Positions 1 to 5,534 of a stretch of 5,534 bases of DNA are shown piece by piece. The position numbers and the translations under genes were made by a program. Position 1 is the first letter of the stretch. Every line of letters begins with the position of its first letter. The notes beneath the pieces are model-generated. The model worked only from the letters and a program-made list of their open reading frames with translations, had not been told where the DNA came from and did not search any database. Location: NCBI GenBank assembly GCA_943332745.1, contig CALQQQ010000090.1, positions 1-5,534 on the forward strand. The letters are read 5' to 3'. The stretch is from Opitutus sp. GAS368 (GTDB lineage Bacteria; Verrucomicrobiota; Verrucomicrobiae; Opitutales; UBA953).

Positions 1-1587
1 ACCTTTACGACTCCGCCGTTTTCCCTTGATGCCAATACGGCCACCTTCAGCGCGGCGGAGCATGCGGCCATTCAGTATATCTGGCGAAGCATGGCTGAAG
101 ATTTCGCCCGGTTTGATGTCGATGTGACCACCGAGGATCCCGGAGTGGAGTACCTCCGGCGCACCAGTCTCGCTGGGACGACTTACGGCATGCGCGTCGT
201 CTTCGGGCCCGACCAGAACGCCACCGGTTCGGGTGGCCAGGCCTATGTCGGTTCGTTTGGCACGATTCGTTCGAACACGCAGCCTGACGTCCCGTGCTTC
301 GTCTACGCGGGTACCGGCGCCGGTTCCAAGTTTATGGCTGAGGCCGCGTCACATGAGGTCGGTCATACGGTCGGACTTTTCCATGACGGAACGCAGACCG
401 GCGGTCTCCAGTATTTTGGCGGCCACGGTACCGGTGCCACTTCCTGGGCTCCGATCATGGGGGTTGGCTACTATAAGGACATCGTCCATTGGTCTAAGGG
501 CGAATACACCGACGCGAACAATACCCAGGATGATATCGCGGTGATCGGGACCTATCTCCCCGTCGTAGCGGACGACCACGCCGGCACGACGGCGACTGCG
601 ACGGTTATCACTGGTAATACGATCACCGGCGGCGGTTTGATCAACGGCGCCACTGATATTGACATGTTCAAGATCAACGCTGGCCGCGGCAAGTTGGTCA
701 TCACTCCAAAAGTCGCCCTAATCTCGCCTAACCTTCGTCTGCAGGTCAAGGTGCTGAAGTCGGACGGTACCGTGCTCAATACTTATGATGCGGTCGGCAC
801 GGCTGGCAAGATGGCCCCGGACCCGATTACTTACACCGTTACGGAGGACGGCACTTACTACATACAGCTGGATGGCATCGCCAATGGGACGGGAGCCACC
901 GACGGTTATACCGAATATAGTTCGCTCGGCATCTATGGGCTCACCGCCACCTGGCTTGAGCCGGGCAATAAGCCGCCCATCGCGGACGCTTCTTTCTCTA
1001 CGGGGCTTTCCTATAACTACCAGACCGAGCCGAGCGCCGCCGTAAGCTTCAATGCAACCCAATCTTATGACCCGGATGGTCTCATCGTCAGTTATCTCTG
1101 GAACTTTGCGGATGTCTATCCGCAGGCCGCAGGTGGACCTCTTGCCACCCATCGCTATCGTGCCCCGGGAACCTACAAGCCCGTCTTGACGGTCACGGAC
1201 GATCGCGGTGCCAGTGCCAGCACGTTGCTCACCGTCAACGTTGCTGGGCCGATTAAGTCGAACACCTTTTCAGTGGCGGTCAACTCGGCTAGTTTCGTGC
1301 GCATCAATTCCGTTAGCGACGCGGTCAATGCCAACGTCACTCTTCAGGACCAGTACGGCAACCCGCTGAAGAGCGCCGTCGTCTATGTCCGGGTATCCGG
1401 ACTCGTCGCCGCGCCTACGGTCATGGCTCGTACGGATATCTACGGCAACGTCACTGTCTCCTCGCCGAAGTTCAAGCGTGGCGCCCGTGGGACGGTGCGA
1501 ATCGACATCGACCGCGTGACTTCGACAACGCACACCTACTTGCCGGCCAATAACCTCGTGCCTCTTACGGTCTCCGTGACCCGCTGA
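1..1587 (+). CDS. Secreted metzincin-type zinc metalloprotease with PPC, PKD and Ig-like C-terminal domains (5' end missing)
   Basis: The frame is open from base 1, so the N-terminus and any signal peptide lie outside the window; 528 residues are visible. Counting from base 1, residues 118-129 read HEVGHTVGLFHD, the metzincin zinc site HExxHxxGxxHD with three zinc His and the catalytic Glu119. A Met-turn candidate follows at Met153 (PIMGVGYY). Residues about 190-318 resemble a bacterial pre-peptidase C-terminal (PPC) beta domain (DDHAGTT start, DIDMFKI, GTYYIQLDG). Residues about 323-415 are a PKD domain with DPDG at 357-360, YLWNF at 365-369 and a closing APGTYKPVLTVTDDRG. The last 110 residues look like a Big-1-like Ig domain (QDQYGNPLKSAVVYVRV). 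Such proteins are exported and cleave protein outside the cell, with the tail domains for binding or spacing. No PEP-CTERM or LPXTG sorting signal is seen at the C-terminus. Reprolysin-like (M12) versus another metzincin family cannot be decided here; substrate unknown. The gene ends at its own terminator. Confidence 0.9.
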   Translation, partial: TFTTPPFSLDANTATFSAAEHAAIQYIWRSMAEDFARFDVDVTTEDPGVEYLRRTSLAGTTYGMRVVFGPDQNATGSGGQAYVGSFGTIRSNTQPDVPCFVYAGTGAGSKFMAEAASHEVGHTVGLFHDGTQTGGLQYFGGHGTGATSWAPIMGVGYYKDIVHWSKGEYTDANNTQDDIAVIGTYLPVVADDHAGTTATATVITGNTITGGGLINGATDIDMFKINAGRGKLVITPKVALISPNLRLQVKVLKSDGTVLNTYDAVGTAGKMAPDPITYTVTEDGTYYIQLDGIANGTGATDGYTEYSSLGIYGLTATWLEPGNKPPIADASFSTGLSYNYQTEPSAAVSFNATQSYDPDGLIVSYLWNFADVYPQAAGGPLATHRYRAPGTYKPVLTVTDDRGASASTLLTVNVAGPIKSNTFSVAVNSASFVRINSVSDAVNANVTLQDQYGNPLKSAVVYVRVSGLVAAPTVMARTDIYGNVTVSSPKFKRGARGTVRIDIDRVTSTTHTYLPANNLVPLTVSVTR

Positions 1588-1611
1588 CGCCTCGGTCTGA
1601 ATTGCTTATAG

Positions 1612-1642
1612 ACGGGCGGCTTTCGAGCCGCCCGTTTTGTTT
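1612..1642 (+). terminator. Intrinsic terminator of the metalloprotease gene
   Basis: A perfect 10-bp stem (ACGGGCGGCT at 1612-1621 pairing with AGCCGCCCGT at 1626-1635) encloses a TTCG tetraloop. It is followed by a T-rich run, TTTGTTT, at 1636-1642. It lies 24 bases after the TGA stop at 1585-1587. This is the classic Rho-independent layout and separates the protease gene from the next one. Confidence 0.93.
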
Positions 1643-1684
1643 GGTGGGACACATACATTTGGGCTGGAGCGAAATTGGGGCTTC

Positions 1685-1704
1685 GATAGGTTTGGGCTAC
1701 CCCG
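1685..1704 (+). promoter_or_regulatory. Putative promoter and short leader of the MBL-hydrolase gene
   Basis: The 20 bases before the ATG carry GATA at 1685-1688, TT at 1691-1692, GGG at 1694-1696, TAC at 1698-1700 and CC at 1702-1703. The same elements occur at the same distances before the LRR gene at 2854. TAGGTTTG at 1687-1694 also fits the Bacteroidota-type TAnnTTTG -7 element, and GATAGG could serve as a loose -10 box. Either reading puts the transcript start only about 5-8 bases before the ATG. A TTTG at 1658-1661 is a possible upstream element, but its 25-base gap is long. There is no Shine-Dalgarno sequence. The promoter role is inferred from position and sharing alone. Confidence 0.35.
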
Positions 1705-2718
1705 ATGCCTCCCGAAATCCAACCCTCGTCCCGCCGCGAATTCCTCGGCGCTGCCGCTTTCGTACTAGCGGGCCTGGCCGCGACCTCACGTCTCCCCGCT
1801 GCTGATGTGCCCAAGACGCCCGTGAAGCGTCCACCCAACCCTTACGTTTATAAGTTCAACATCGGCAAGATCGAGGCGTTCTCGATCAGCGACGGCCACA
1901 TGCTCTTCAGGCAGGGGCTCGACCTCATGTGGCCGGAGGCGGATCGCCCGACCATGAAGGAAGCCTTGATCTTCAATCGCGAACGCCTTGATGCGCTGCC
2001 GCTCTACGTGAACATTATGGGCCTGAAAATCGGCGACGAGGTCGCGCTGATCGACGCCGGCTTCGGCGAACGTCATCCCAACCCGAACTTCGGTTGGTTC
2101 GCCGAAGGCTTGCGTCAGCTCGGCATCAAGCCCGAGCAGGTCACGACCGGTTTCCTCAGCCATTCGCATTCGGATCACCTCGATGGCTTTGTTGACAACG
2201 GCAAGCCGGCCTTCCCGAACGCCAAGATTTATCTCTTGCAGGAGGAATATGATTTCTGGCGCGGCCCGAACCCCGACTTCTCTAAGTCCAAGCGCGATAA
2301 GAAGCCGTTGCCTAACATGGTGAAGACCGTCTGCCGCAACTTTGATATCCTCAAGGACCAACTCGTCATCGCCAAGGACGGCCAGAAGTTGTTCCACGAT
2401 GCTGTCACGGTCATCGCCGCCCCTGGCCATACCGACGGTCATGCCTGTTTTGAGATCCGTTCCGGCGAGGAGTCGCTGGTGCACATCAGCGACGTCGTCC
2501 ACCACCACATCCTTATGTTCGACAACGTCGGCTGGACCGTCGCGATGGACCACGACCCGGAGACCGCGGTCAAGACGCGTAAAAAGCTCTTTACCCGTAT
2601 GGCGAAAGACAAATCCCGCGCCTTCGGCTTCCATCTGCCTTGGCCGGGTATCGGCACCGTCGTGCCGAAAGGCGACCAATACGCCTGGGTACCTGAGCGT
2701 TTCAGCTGGGGATCGTAA
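1705..2718 (+). CDS. Tat-exported MBL-fold metallo-hydrolase, methyl-parathion-hydrolase/lactonase-like
   Basis: A 337-residue protein with a complete dinuclear metal site of the metallo-beta-lactamase fold: H153-S-H155-S-D157-H158 (HxHxDH), H242 in APGHTDGH, bridging D263 in HISD, and H310 in FGFHLPWPG. D117 in LIDAGFG matches the usual early MBL-fold Asp. The N-terminus is a Tat signal: S9-R10-R11-E-F-L, a hydrophobic stretch at about 14-27, and likely cleavage near PAAD (31-34). This supports the ATG at 1705 and a folded, metal-loaded enzyme in the periplasm or outside the cell. The end of the protein (LPWPGIG, then YAWVPERF) resembles the methyl parathion hydrolase branch, which also contains lactonases. 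The natural substrate cannot be read from sequence; an ester, lactone or phosphotriester is possible. No Shine-Dalgarno sequence precedes the start. The preceding terminator and the 135-base gap after it suggest its own transcript. Fold and export are secure, substrate is not. Confidence 0.93.
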   Translation: MPPEIQPSSRREFLGAAAFVLAGLAATSRLPAADVPKTPVKRPPNPYVYKFNIGKIEAFSISDGHMLFRQGLDLMWPEADRPTMKEALIFNRERLDALPLYVNIMGLKIGDEVALIDAGFGERHPNPNFGWFAEGLRQLGIKPEQVTTGFLSHSHSDHLDGFVDNGKPAFPNAKIYLLQEEYDFWRGPNPDFSKSKRDKKPLPNMVKTVCRNFDILKDQLVIAKDGQKLFHDAVTVIAAPGHTDGHACFEIRSGEESLVHISDVVHHHILMFDNVGWTVAMDHDPETAVKTRKKLFTRMAKDKSRAFGFHLPWPGIGTVVPKGDQYAWVPERFSWGS

Positions 2719-2853
2719 GTCGGCGGAGATACGGCCGCGGTGCCGCTGAAATAAGAAGTAATATAGTTTTCCCCCTTCGACAATGGGCCAGGCGGCTGCC
2801 ACGTCATATGGGGTTGCGGCCGGGTTTGGGTCGGATATTTTCGGGTTACTCCT
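2719..2853 (+). promoter_or_regulatory. Intergenic region with putative promoter and short leader of the LRR gene
   Basis: The last 20 bases repeat the block seen before the MBL gene: GATA at 2834-2837, TT at 2840-2841, GGG at 2843-2845, TAC at 2847-2849 and CC at 2851-2852, then one base and the ATG. TATTTTCG at 2836-2843 is one mismatch from the TAnnTTTG element, and a GTTG at 2813-2816 lies 19 bases upstream of it. A second AT-rich candidate is TATAGT at 2762-2767, a good -10 box but with no convincing -35 partner. No clear intrinsic terminator for the MBL gene is visible, so read-through into the LRR gene is possible. Confidence 0.35.
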
Positions 2854-3756
2854 ATGAAGATGCTCTCACCTACCGTCTGGCTTTGGTTTTCAATACTCGG
2901 CGTGGGTGCGGCTCCTGAAGCCGCGACGCCCGCCGTGCCCGCAGTGCTTGCGCCCCTCAAGGCCAAGGTGGATGTTTCCGGGTATGGATGGAAAGGCCCG
3001 ACACTTTCTTTCCGGGCTGAGGCCCCGCCGACCCCGGAGCAGTGGAAAGCCATGGAAAGCCTGGGCCTCCGGAACTTCAGCGTGGCTGGAGCGGGTATTA
3101 CTAATGATGGCTTCAGTCAGCTAGTGAAACAGGACCCCGAAGGGCTGTCCCTGAACGGCACCGCCCTAACGGATGATGGCTTTAAGGCCTTGGCTTCGAT
3201 GAAATCCCTCAAGGTGCTCAACATCCTGCATACCGTTCGCGTCAAGGATGGCTTCACTGGAGCAGGCTTCGCCCAGCTCAAGTCACTGCCTAAACTCTAT
3301 AAGGTGAGTTTTGCCGGATCCAGCGCCCGCGAGCCTGCTTTTGTGGCGATGGGCGAGCTGACTCAACTAACGGAATTTCATAGCTGGCACAGTGAGTATG
3401 GAGATCCGACTAATCCTTACCTGCTCAACTTCAAGAACCTCGAAACCCTTCGGATGGGTAACAGCTTGAAGCGTAACGACGGAACGCCCCGTCAGCTCAG
3501 CCTCTCGGATGTCACCCTATCGACCATCGCGCAGCTGAGTAACTTGAAGACCCTCACGCTGATGGAGGCTAAGTTCAGCCTGCCGGCGCTGATGCAACTT
3601 AAGTCACTTCCTAAGCTTAAAACCCTCATATTTGTTAACGTCGATATCAGTGAAGCTGATTTCGAGAAACTGCGCAGTGCCCTTCCTAATGTTAAGGTGA
3701 CAGGCAAGCCCCTAGACGAAGCCGCCCGCACCAAACTCTCGGTGTTCCTGAAATAA
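2854..3756 (+). CDS. Exported leucine-rich-repeat protein
   Basis: A 300-residue protein. Residues 3-20 form a Sec-type signal peptide (hydrophobic WLWFSILGVG, likely cleavage after GAA at about 20). An Ala/Pro-rich linker follows (21-35). From about 65 to 282 there are imperfect leucine-rich repeats: the cores SLKVLNI (118-124), LPKLYKVSF (145-153), LTQLTEF (169-175), FKNLETLRM (193-201), LSNLKTLTL (228-236) and LPKLKTLIF (252-260), spaced about 22-35 residues apart. The LTDDGFKALASMKSL stretch (105-119) is the LTDxGxxxLxxLxxL type common in Planctomycetota and Verrucomicrobiota. No catalytic domain is seen. LRR solenoids usually bind protein or glycan, so a periplasmic or surface binding role is plausible but unproven. 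GC at third codon positions is patchy: 7 of 20 codons in 3361-3420 and in 3601-3660 end in G or C, against 16-17 of 20 in 3421-3600. The start has no Shine-Dalgarno sequence but fits both the signal peptide and the shared upstream block. Confidence 0.87.
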   Translation: MKMLSPTVWLWFSILGVGAAPEAATPAVPAVLAPLKAKVDVSGYGWKGPTLSFRAEAPPTPEQWKAMESLGLRNFSVAGAGITNDGFSQLVKQDPEGLSLNGTALTDDGFKALASMKSLKVLNILHTVRVKDGFTGAGFAQLKSLPKLYKVSFAGSSAREPAFVAMGELTQLTEFHSWHSEYGDPTNPYLLNFKNLETLRMGNSLKRNDGTPRQLSLSDVTLSTIAQLSNLKTLTLMEAKFSLPALMQLKSLPKLKTLIFVNVDISEADFEKLRSALPNVKVTGKPLDEAARTKLSVFLK

Positions 3757-3768
3757 GCCTAGGGCTTA
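3754..3768. other. Inverted repeat formed by the stop codons of two convergent genes
   Basis: TAAGCC at 3754-3759 and GGCTTA at 3763-3768 are exact inverse complements around a 3-base centre (TAG). The first TAA is the LRR stop on the plus strand. The last three bases are the TAA stop of the coiled-coil gene on the minus strand. Only 9 bases separate the two stops. It could act as a small two-way transcription end, but the stem is short and neither side has a T-tract, so the terminator role is weak. Confidence 0.4.
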
Positions 3769-4335
3769 CTGGAAGACCACCGGCGCGGTTGGGGTGGGAG
3801 GTGCGCTCGGTGTCGCCGTTGTCGGCGGCGTGCCGGCTGGCAGGGCTGGAGGTAGGCTGTGGATGCGCTGGATCTCGGCGAGGATCAGGCCGACGCCTTG
3901 TTGTCGGAGGCTATTCATCTCGGTGAGCATACCGTCGCGTTCGCTTTCTGGTGCGTTCGTCCAGGCGGCTTCAATCTTGTGTCGTCGGTTCAGTAGTTCC
4001 CGGTAATCGGATCGTTGCGAGAGGTTTTGGTAGGCGAGGCCAGCCTTAGGGTCGCTACTCATCAGCGTCTCGCGCATCCGTCGTCCTTCTTCCTTCAGGT
4101 CGACGAAGCGTTCCTCCATCTGGGCGCGCTTGGCGGTGACCTTGTCAGGGGCTTCCGAGGCAGTGCGGACAACGGTCGCGGGGCCGAAGGTCTTGGGGGC
4201 GCGAACGGTCTCGAGGGGGCTGGCGGTCTTCATGCGTTCCATCGGATTCTTCGGGCCGGGCGCGGGCGCGAGGAAGCTCCAGGCGCCGAAGCCGACGGCG
4301 GCGAGTAGGAACGAGGCGAGCAGGGTCTTACGCAT
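3766..4335 (-). CDS. Small membrane-anchored coiled-coil protein of unknown function
   Basis: A 189-residue protein that I do not recognise. Residues 4-22 are hydrophobic after the basic MRK, giving a signal peptide or an uncleaved N-terminal anchor; there is no Cys, so it is not a lipoprotein. Residues 23-60 are Pro/Ala-rich and probably disordered. Residues about 62-160 are strongly charged and helix-favouring (KRAQMEERFVDLKEEGRRMR, RRHKIEAAW, LTEMNSLRQQ), likely a helical bundle or coiled coil on the outer side of the membrane. The tail from 161 is Pro/Thr/Ala-rich. The ATG overlaps the end of the K+ channel gene by 8 bases (ATGCGTAA, 4328-4335), so it is very likely co-transcribed and translationally coupled with the channel. 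No Shine-Dalgarno sequence is visible, which fits re-initiation after the channel stop. A channel accessory role is a guess from position only. The gene is real by its signal sequence, overlap and clean end. Confidence 0.75.
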   Translation of the reverse strand: MRKTLLASFLLAAVGFGAWSFLAPAPGPKNPMERMKTASPLETVRAPKTFGPATVVRTASEAPDKVTAKRAQMEERFVDLKEEGRRMRETLMSSDPKAGLAYQNLSQRSDYRELLNRRHKIEAAWTNAPESERDGMLTEMNSLRQQGVGLILAEIQRIHSLPPALPAGTPPTTATPSAPPTPTAPVVFQ

Positions 4336-5077
4336 GGGGGTCTTGTGGTTTGTCAGGCAGATGGCGCCGGAGTTCCTTGATTTCGGCGTGTAGGGCTCGC
4401 ACCTCGTTCCGGAGTTCTTCGTGGTCGCGGGTTTCCTTGGGGAGGATGAGTTTCGAGGTCACGATGGCGGACATCGAGCCGAAGAGCGCGATACCCACCA
4501 GCATGAGCACCGAGGCGATCAGGCGGCCTTCGCCCGTCACCGGGAAGGTGTCGCCATAGCCGACGGTCGTGACGGTCGTGAGCGCCCACCAGAGTGCGTC
4601 GCCGCCGTTCTTGATCGTGGCGCCGGGAGCGCCGCGTTCGACCTCGACGATGAGCATCGTGCTGAAGAGCACCATGACGAAGGCGACGCCAGGTAGGGCC
4701 AGCAGTTTCTCGTTGAGCGAGGTGCCGCTCGTGAGCGTACTCAGTTTCTTAAGGACCCGGACCAGGCGGATGAAGCGGTAGATTCTGATCGCTTGTAAGG
4801 AACGGAAGGCCGGCTCGAAGGGGATGCTGGCGAGTACGTCGATCCAGGCCCAGCGCCAGTATTTACCGGTGTAATTCTCGCGTCGCCAGCGCACGAAGAC
4901 GTCCGCGAGGAAGATGACGCAAGATAGCGTGTCGACGGTGCGTAGGACCGAGAGAGCGCCCGGCGGGATGTGCAGGAAGGTCTCCAGCACCACCAGCAGC
5001 AGGGAGACCACCGCGACGACCAGAACCAGCCAATCCCAAGGATTGAGGCGCTGGCGCAGCTGCTCTTCGTTCTTCAT
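4328..5077 (-). CDS. Six-TM voltage-gated-type potassium channel with C-terminal coiled coil
   Basis: A 249-residue inner-membrane K+ channel subunit, expected to work as a tetramer. The selectivity filter TVGYGD is at 171-176, preceded by the pore helix (ALWWALTTVT). A voltage-sensor domain is present: S1 about 14-32, S2 about 47-64, S3 about 74-87 with D80, and S4 about 92-111 with basic residues every third position (R98, R101, R104, R107, K110). S5 is about 128-146 and S6 about 185-208. The cytosolic tail has an unbroken a/d heptad pattern (L222, V226, L229, I233, L236, L240), a likely tetramer-forming coiled coil. No RCK, cyclic-nucleotide-binding or other ligand domain is present, so gating is probably by voltage. 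Its length is typical for a compact bacterial Kv channel. The start lies 4 bases after the stop of the sialidase-like gene and has a pyrimidine-rich upstream sequence without a Shine-Dalgarno site. It overlaps the next gene by 8 bases. Family and ion selectivity are secure; the physiological role is not. Confidence 0.95.
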   Translation of the reverse strand: MKNEEQLRQRLNPWDWLVLVVAVVSLLLVVLETFLHIPPGALSVLRTVDTLSCVIFLADVFVRWRRENYTGKYWRWAWIDVLASIPFEPAFRSLQAIRIYRFIRLVRVLKKLSTLTSGTSLNEKLLALPGVAFVMVLFSTMLIVEVERGAPGATIKNGGDALWWALTTVTTVGYGDTFPVTGEGRLIASVLMLVGIALFGSMSAIVTSKLILPKETRDHEELRNEVRALHAEIKELRRHLPDKPQDPHA

Positions 5078-5081
5078 GGGC

Positions 5082-5534
5082 TTAGCGAGGGAGGAGGGCG
5101 TCGGTCTCGCTCAGTTTGAAGCGGACGCTCACGACGGAGTTCTTTTCGGGGCCGGCGGCATATTGCACATAGGTCGTGGTCACGATGGTTCCGTCGGCAA
5201 GGAGTTCAACCCCCGGGTAGCCGCAGTCGCCGATGGCTTTGCCGAAGTGATGCAGGAGCTTGACGCGATACTGTCCGGGGCGGCCGGCTTTCAGGTCATC
5301 ATAGGTGCCGACCCAGGCGACGAAATGGCCTTTGGTCGGACTATTGAGGGCTTGGTCGCGGAAGCATACCACCATGCGTCCATCGGACGTGAACACGCCG
5401 TTGTGCCGGTCGCCCGTAAGGCCCCAGTTGGTGTCGACGGGCGTCGACCAGGTGGCGCCTTCGTCTAGGCTGAACATCATCAGGCTGCGGCCTTTATGGG
5501 TGTTCTCACGCAGCAGGCAGGCGAGCTCCTTGCC
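5082..5534 (-). CDS. Sialidase-like (BNR/Asp-box) protein, C-terminal part only
   Basis: The minus-strand frame is open to the right edge of the window, so the true start lies beyond it; the ATG codons at 5475-5480 are internal. The visible 150 residues include an Asp box, S22-L-D24-E-G26-A-T28-W29, the SxDxGxTW signature of sialidase-type beta-propellers. A late [20 protein letters not shown] stretch (105-124) is like the last propeller blade of exo-alpha-sialidase-like proteins. The usual role would be release of terminal sugars from extracellular glycans, but the catalytic Arg triad and the Tyr/Glu pair cannot be checked on this fragment, so a non-catalytic propeller or another glycosidase is possible. 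Export cannot be judged without the N-terminus. The TAA stop (5082-5084) lies 4 bases before the channel ATG, which suggests one transcript running sialidase, channel, coiled-coil protein. Confidence 0.85.
   Translation of the reverse strand, partial: GKELACLLRENTHKGRSLMMFSLDEGATWSTPVDTNWGLTGDRHNGVFTSDGRMVVCFRDQALNSPTKGHFVAWVGTYDDLKAGRPGQYRVKLLHHFGKAIGDCGYPGVELLADGTIVTTTYVQYAAGPEKNSVVSVRFKLSETDALLPR

Noticed and set aside
718..1152. A 144-residue minus-strand open frame inside the metalloprotease gene
   Set aside because: It lies opposite the PPC and PKD domains, and its product has no family features.
2721..2748. A GC-rich segment with short inverted pieces (CGGC/GCCG, GCGG/CCGC) after the MBL stop, considered as a terminator
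   Set aside because: The stems are only 4 bp with mismatched interiors, and the nearest T-run (2767-2770) is about 20 bases away, so it does not fit an intrinsic terminator.
1786..2802. A 338-residue open frame on the minus strand across the whole MBL gene
   Set aside because: It mirrors a gene with a complete active site and Tat signal. Its product is low-complexity Val/Asp/Arg-rich without any domain I recognise, as expected of an antisense shadow in GC-rich DNA.
2439..3053. A 204-residue open frame on the minus strand spanning the end of the MBL gene, the gap and the start of the LRR gene
   Set aside because: It covers two well-supported plus-strand genes, and its sequence shows no motif or signal peptide.
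4015..4308. A plus-strand open frame of 97 residues opposite the coiled-coil gene
   Set aside because: The product is Gly/Ala-rich with no recognisable features. The opposite strand has a coherent signal sequence, a helical core and an overlap with the channel.
4914..5468. A 184-residue plus-strand open frame opposite the channel start and the sialidase-like gene
   Set aside because: It spans two genes with clear family signatures on the minus strand; it is a shadow frame.
5475..5480. ATG codons on the minus strand as the start of a short sialidase-like gene
   Set aside because: The frame continues open to the window edge with a sensible sequence (for example ELACLLREN), and a start here would leave only a propeller fragment. 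The gene begins outside the window.

Overview
The window reads as chromosomal DNA from a high-GC Gram-negative bacterium, most likely of the PVC superphylum and probably Verrucomicrobiota (inference). The evidence is family style only: a secreted metzincin with a PPC-PKD-Ig tail, a Tat-exported methyl-parathion-hydrolase-like metallo-beta-lactamase-fold protein, an exported leucine-rich-repeat protein, and a sialidase-type Asp-box protein. There is no rRNA, tRNA or marker gene to settle the taxonomy.

Layout. Plus strand: the 3' part of a secreted zinc metalloprotease gene (1-1587, open at the left edge), closed by a textbook intrinsic terminator (1612-1642). Next comes the Tat-exported MBL-fold hydrolase (1705-2718), then a 135-base gap and the LRR protein (2854-3756). 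Minus strand, convergent with these: a sialidase-like gene (5082-5534, open at the right edge), then 4 bases, then a six-TM voltage-gated-type K+ channel (4328-5077), which overlaps by 8 bases a small anchored coiled-coil protein of unknown function (3766-4335). The two convergent sets meet in a 15-base inverted repeat (3754-3768) whose outer ends are the two stop codons.

How the genes relate. Four of the six products (metalloprotease, MBL hydrolase, LRR protein, sialidase-like protein) are exported or expected to be, and two of these look aimed at extracellular protein and glycan breakdown. The channel and the small coiled-coil protein are tightly coupled and are the only pair whose spacing strongly suggests joint function. 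I see no mobile element, CRISPR array, RNA gene, phage or defence module.

The least explained signals are a shared 20-base block placed identically before the start codons of the MBL and LRR genes (GATA exactly 20 bases before each ATG, then GGG-N-TAC-N-CC), and the absence of a Shine-Dalgarno sequence before all four visible start codons. Together they suggest very short leaders and non-SD initiation. Otherwise this looks like an ordinary accessory region, and I do not see a convincing new multi-gene system.
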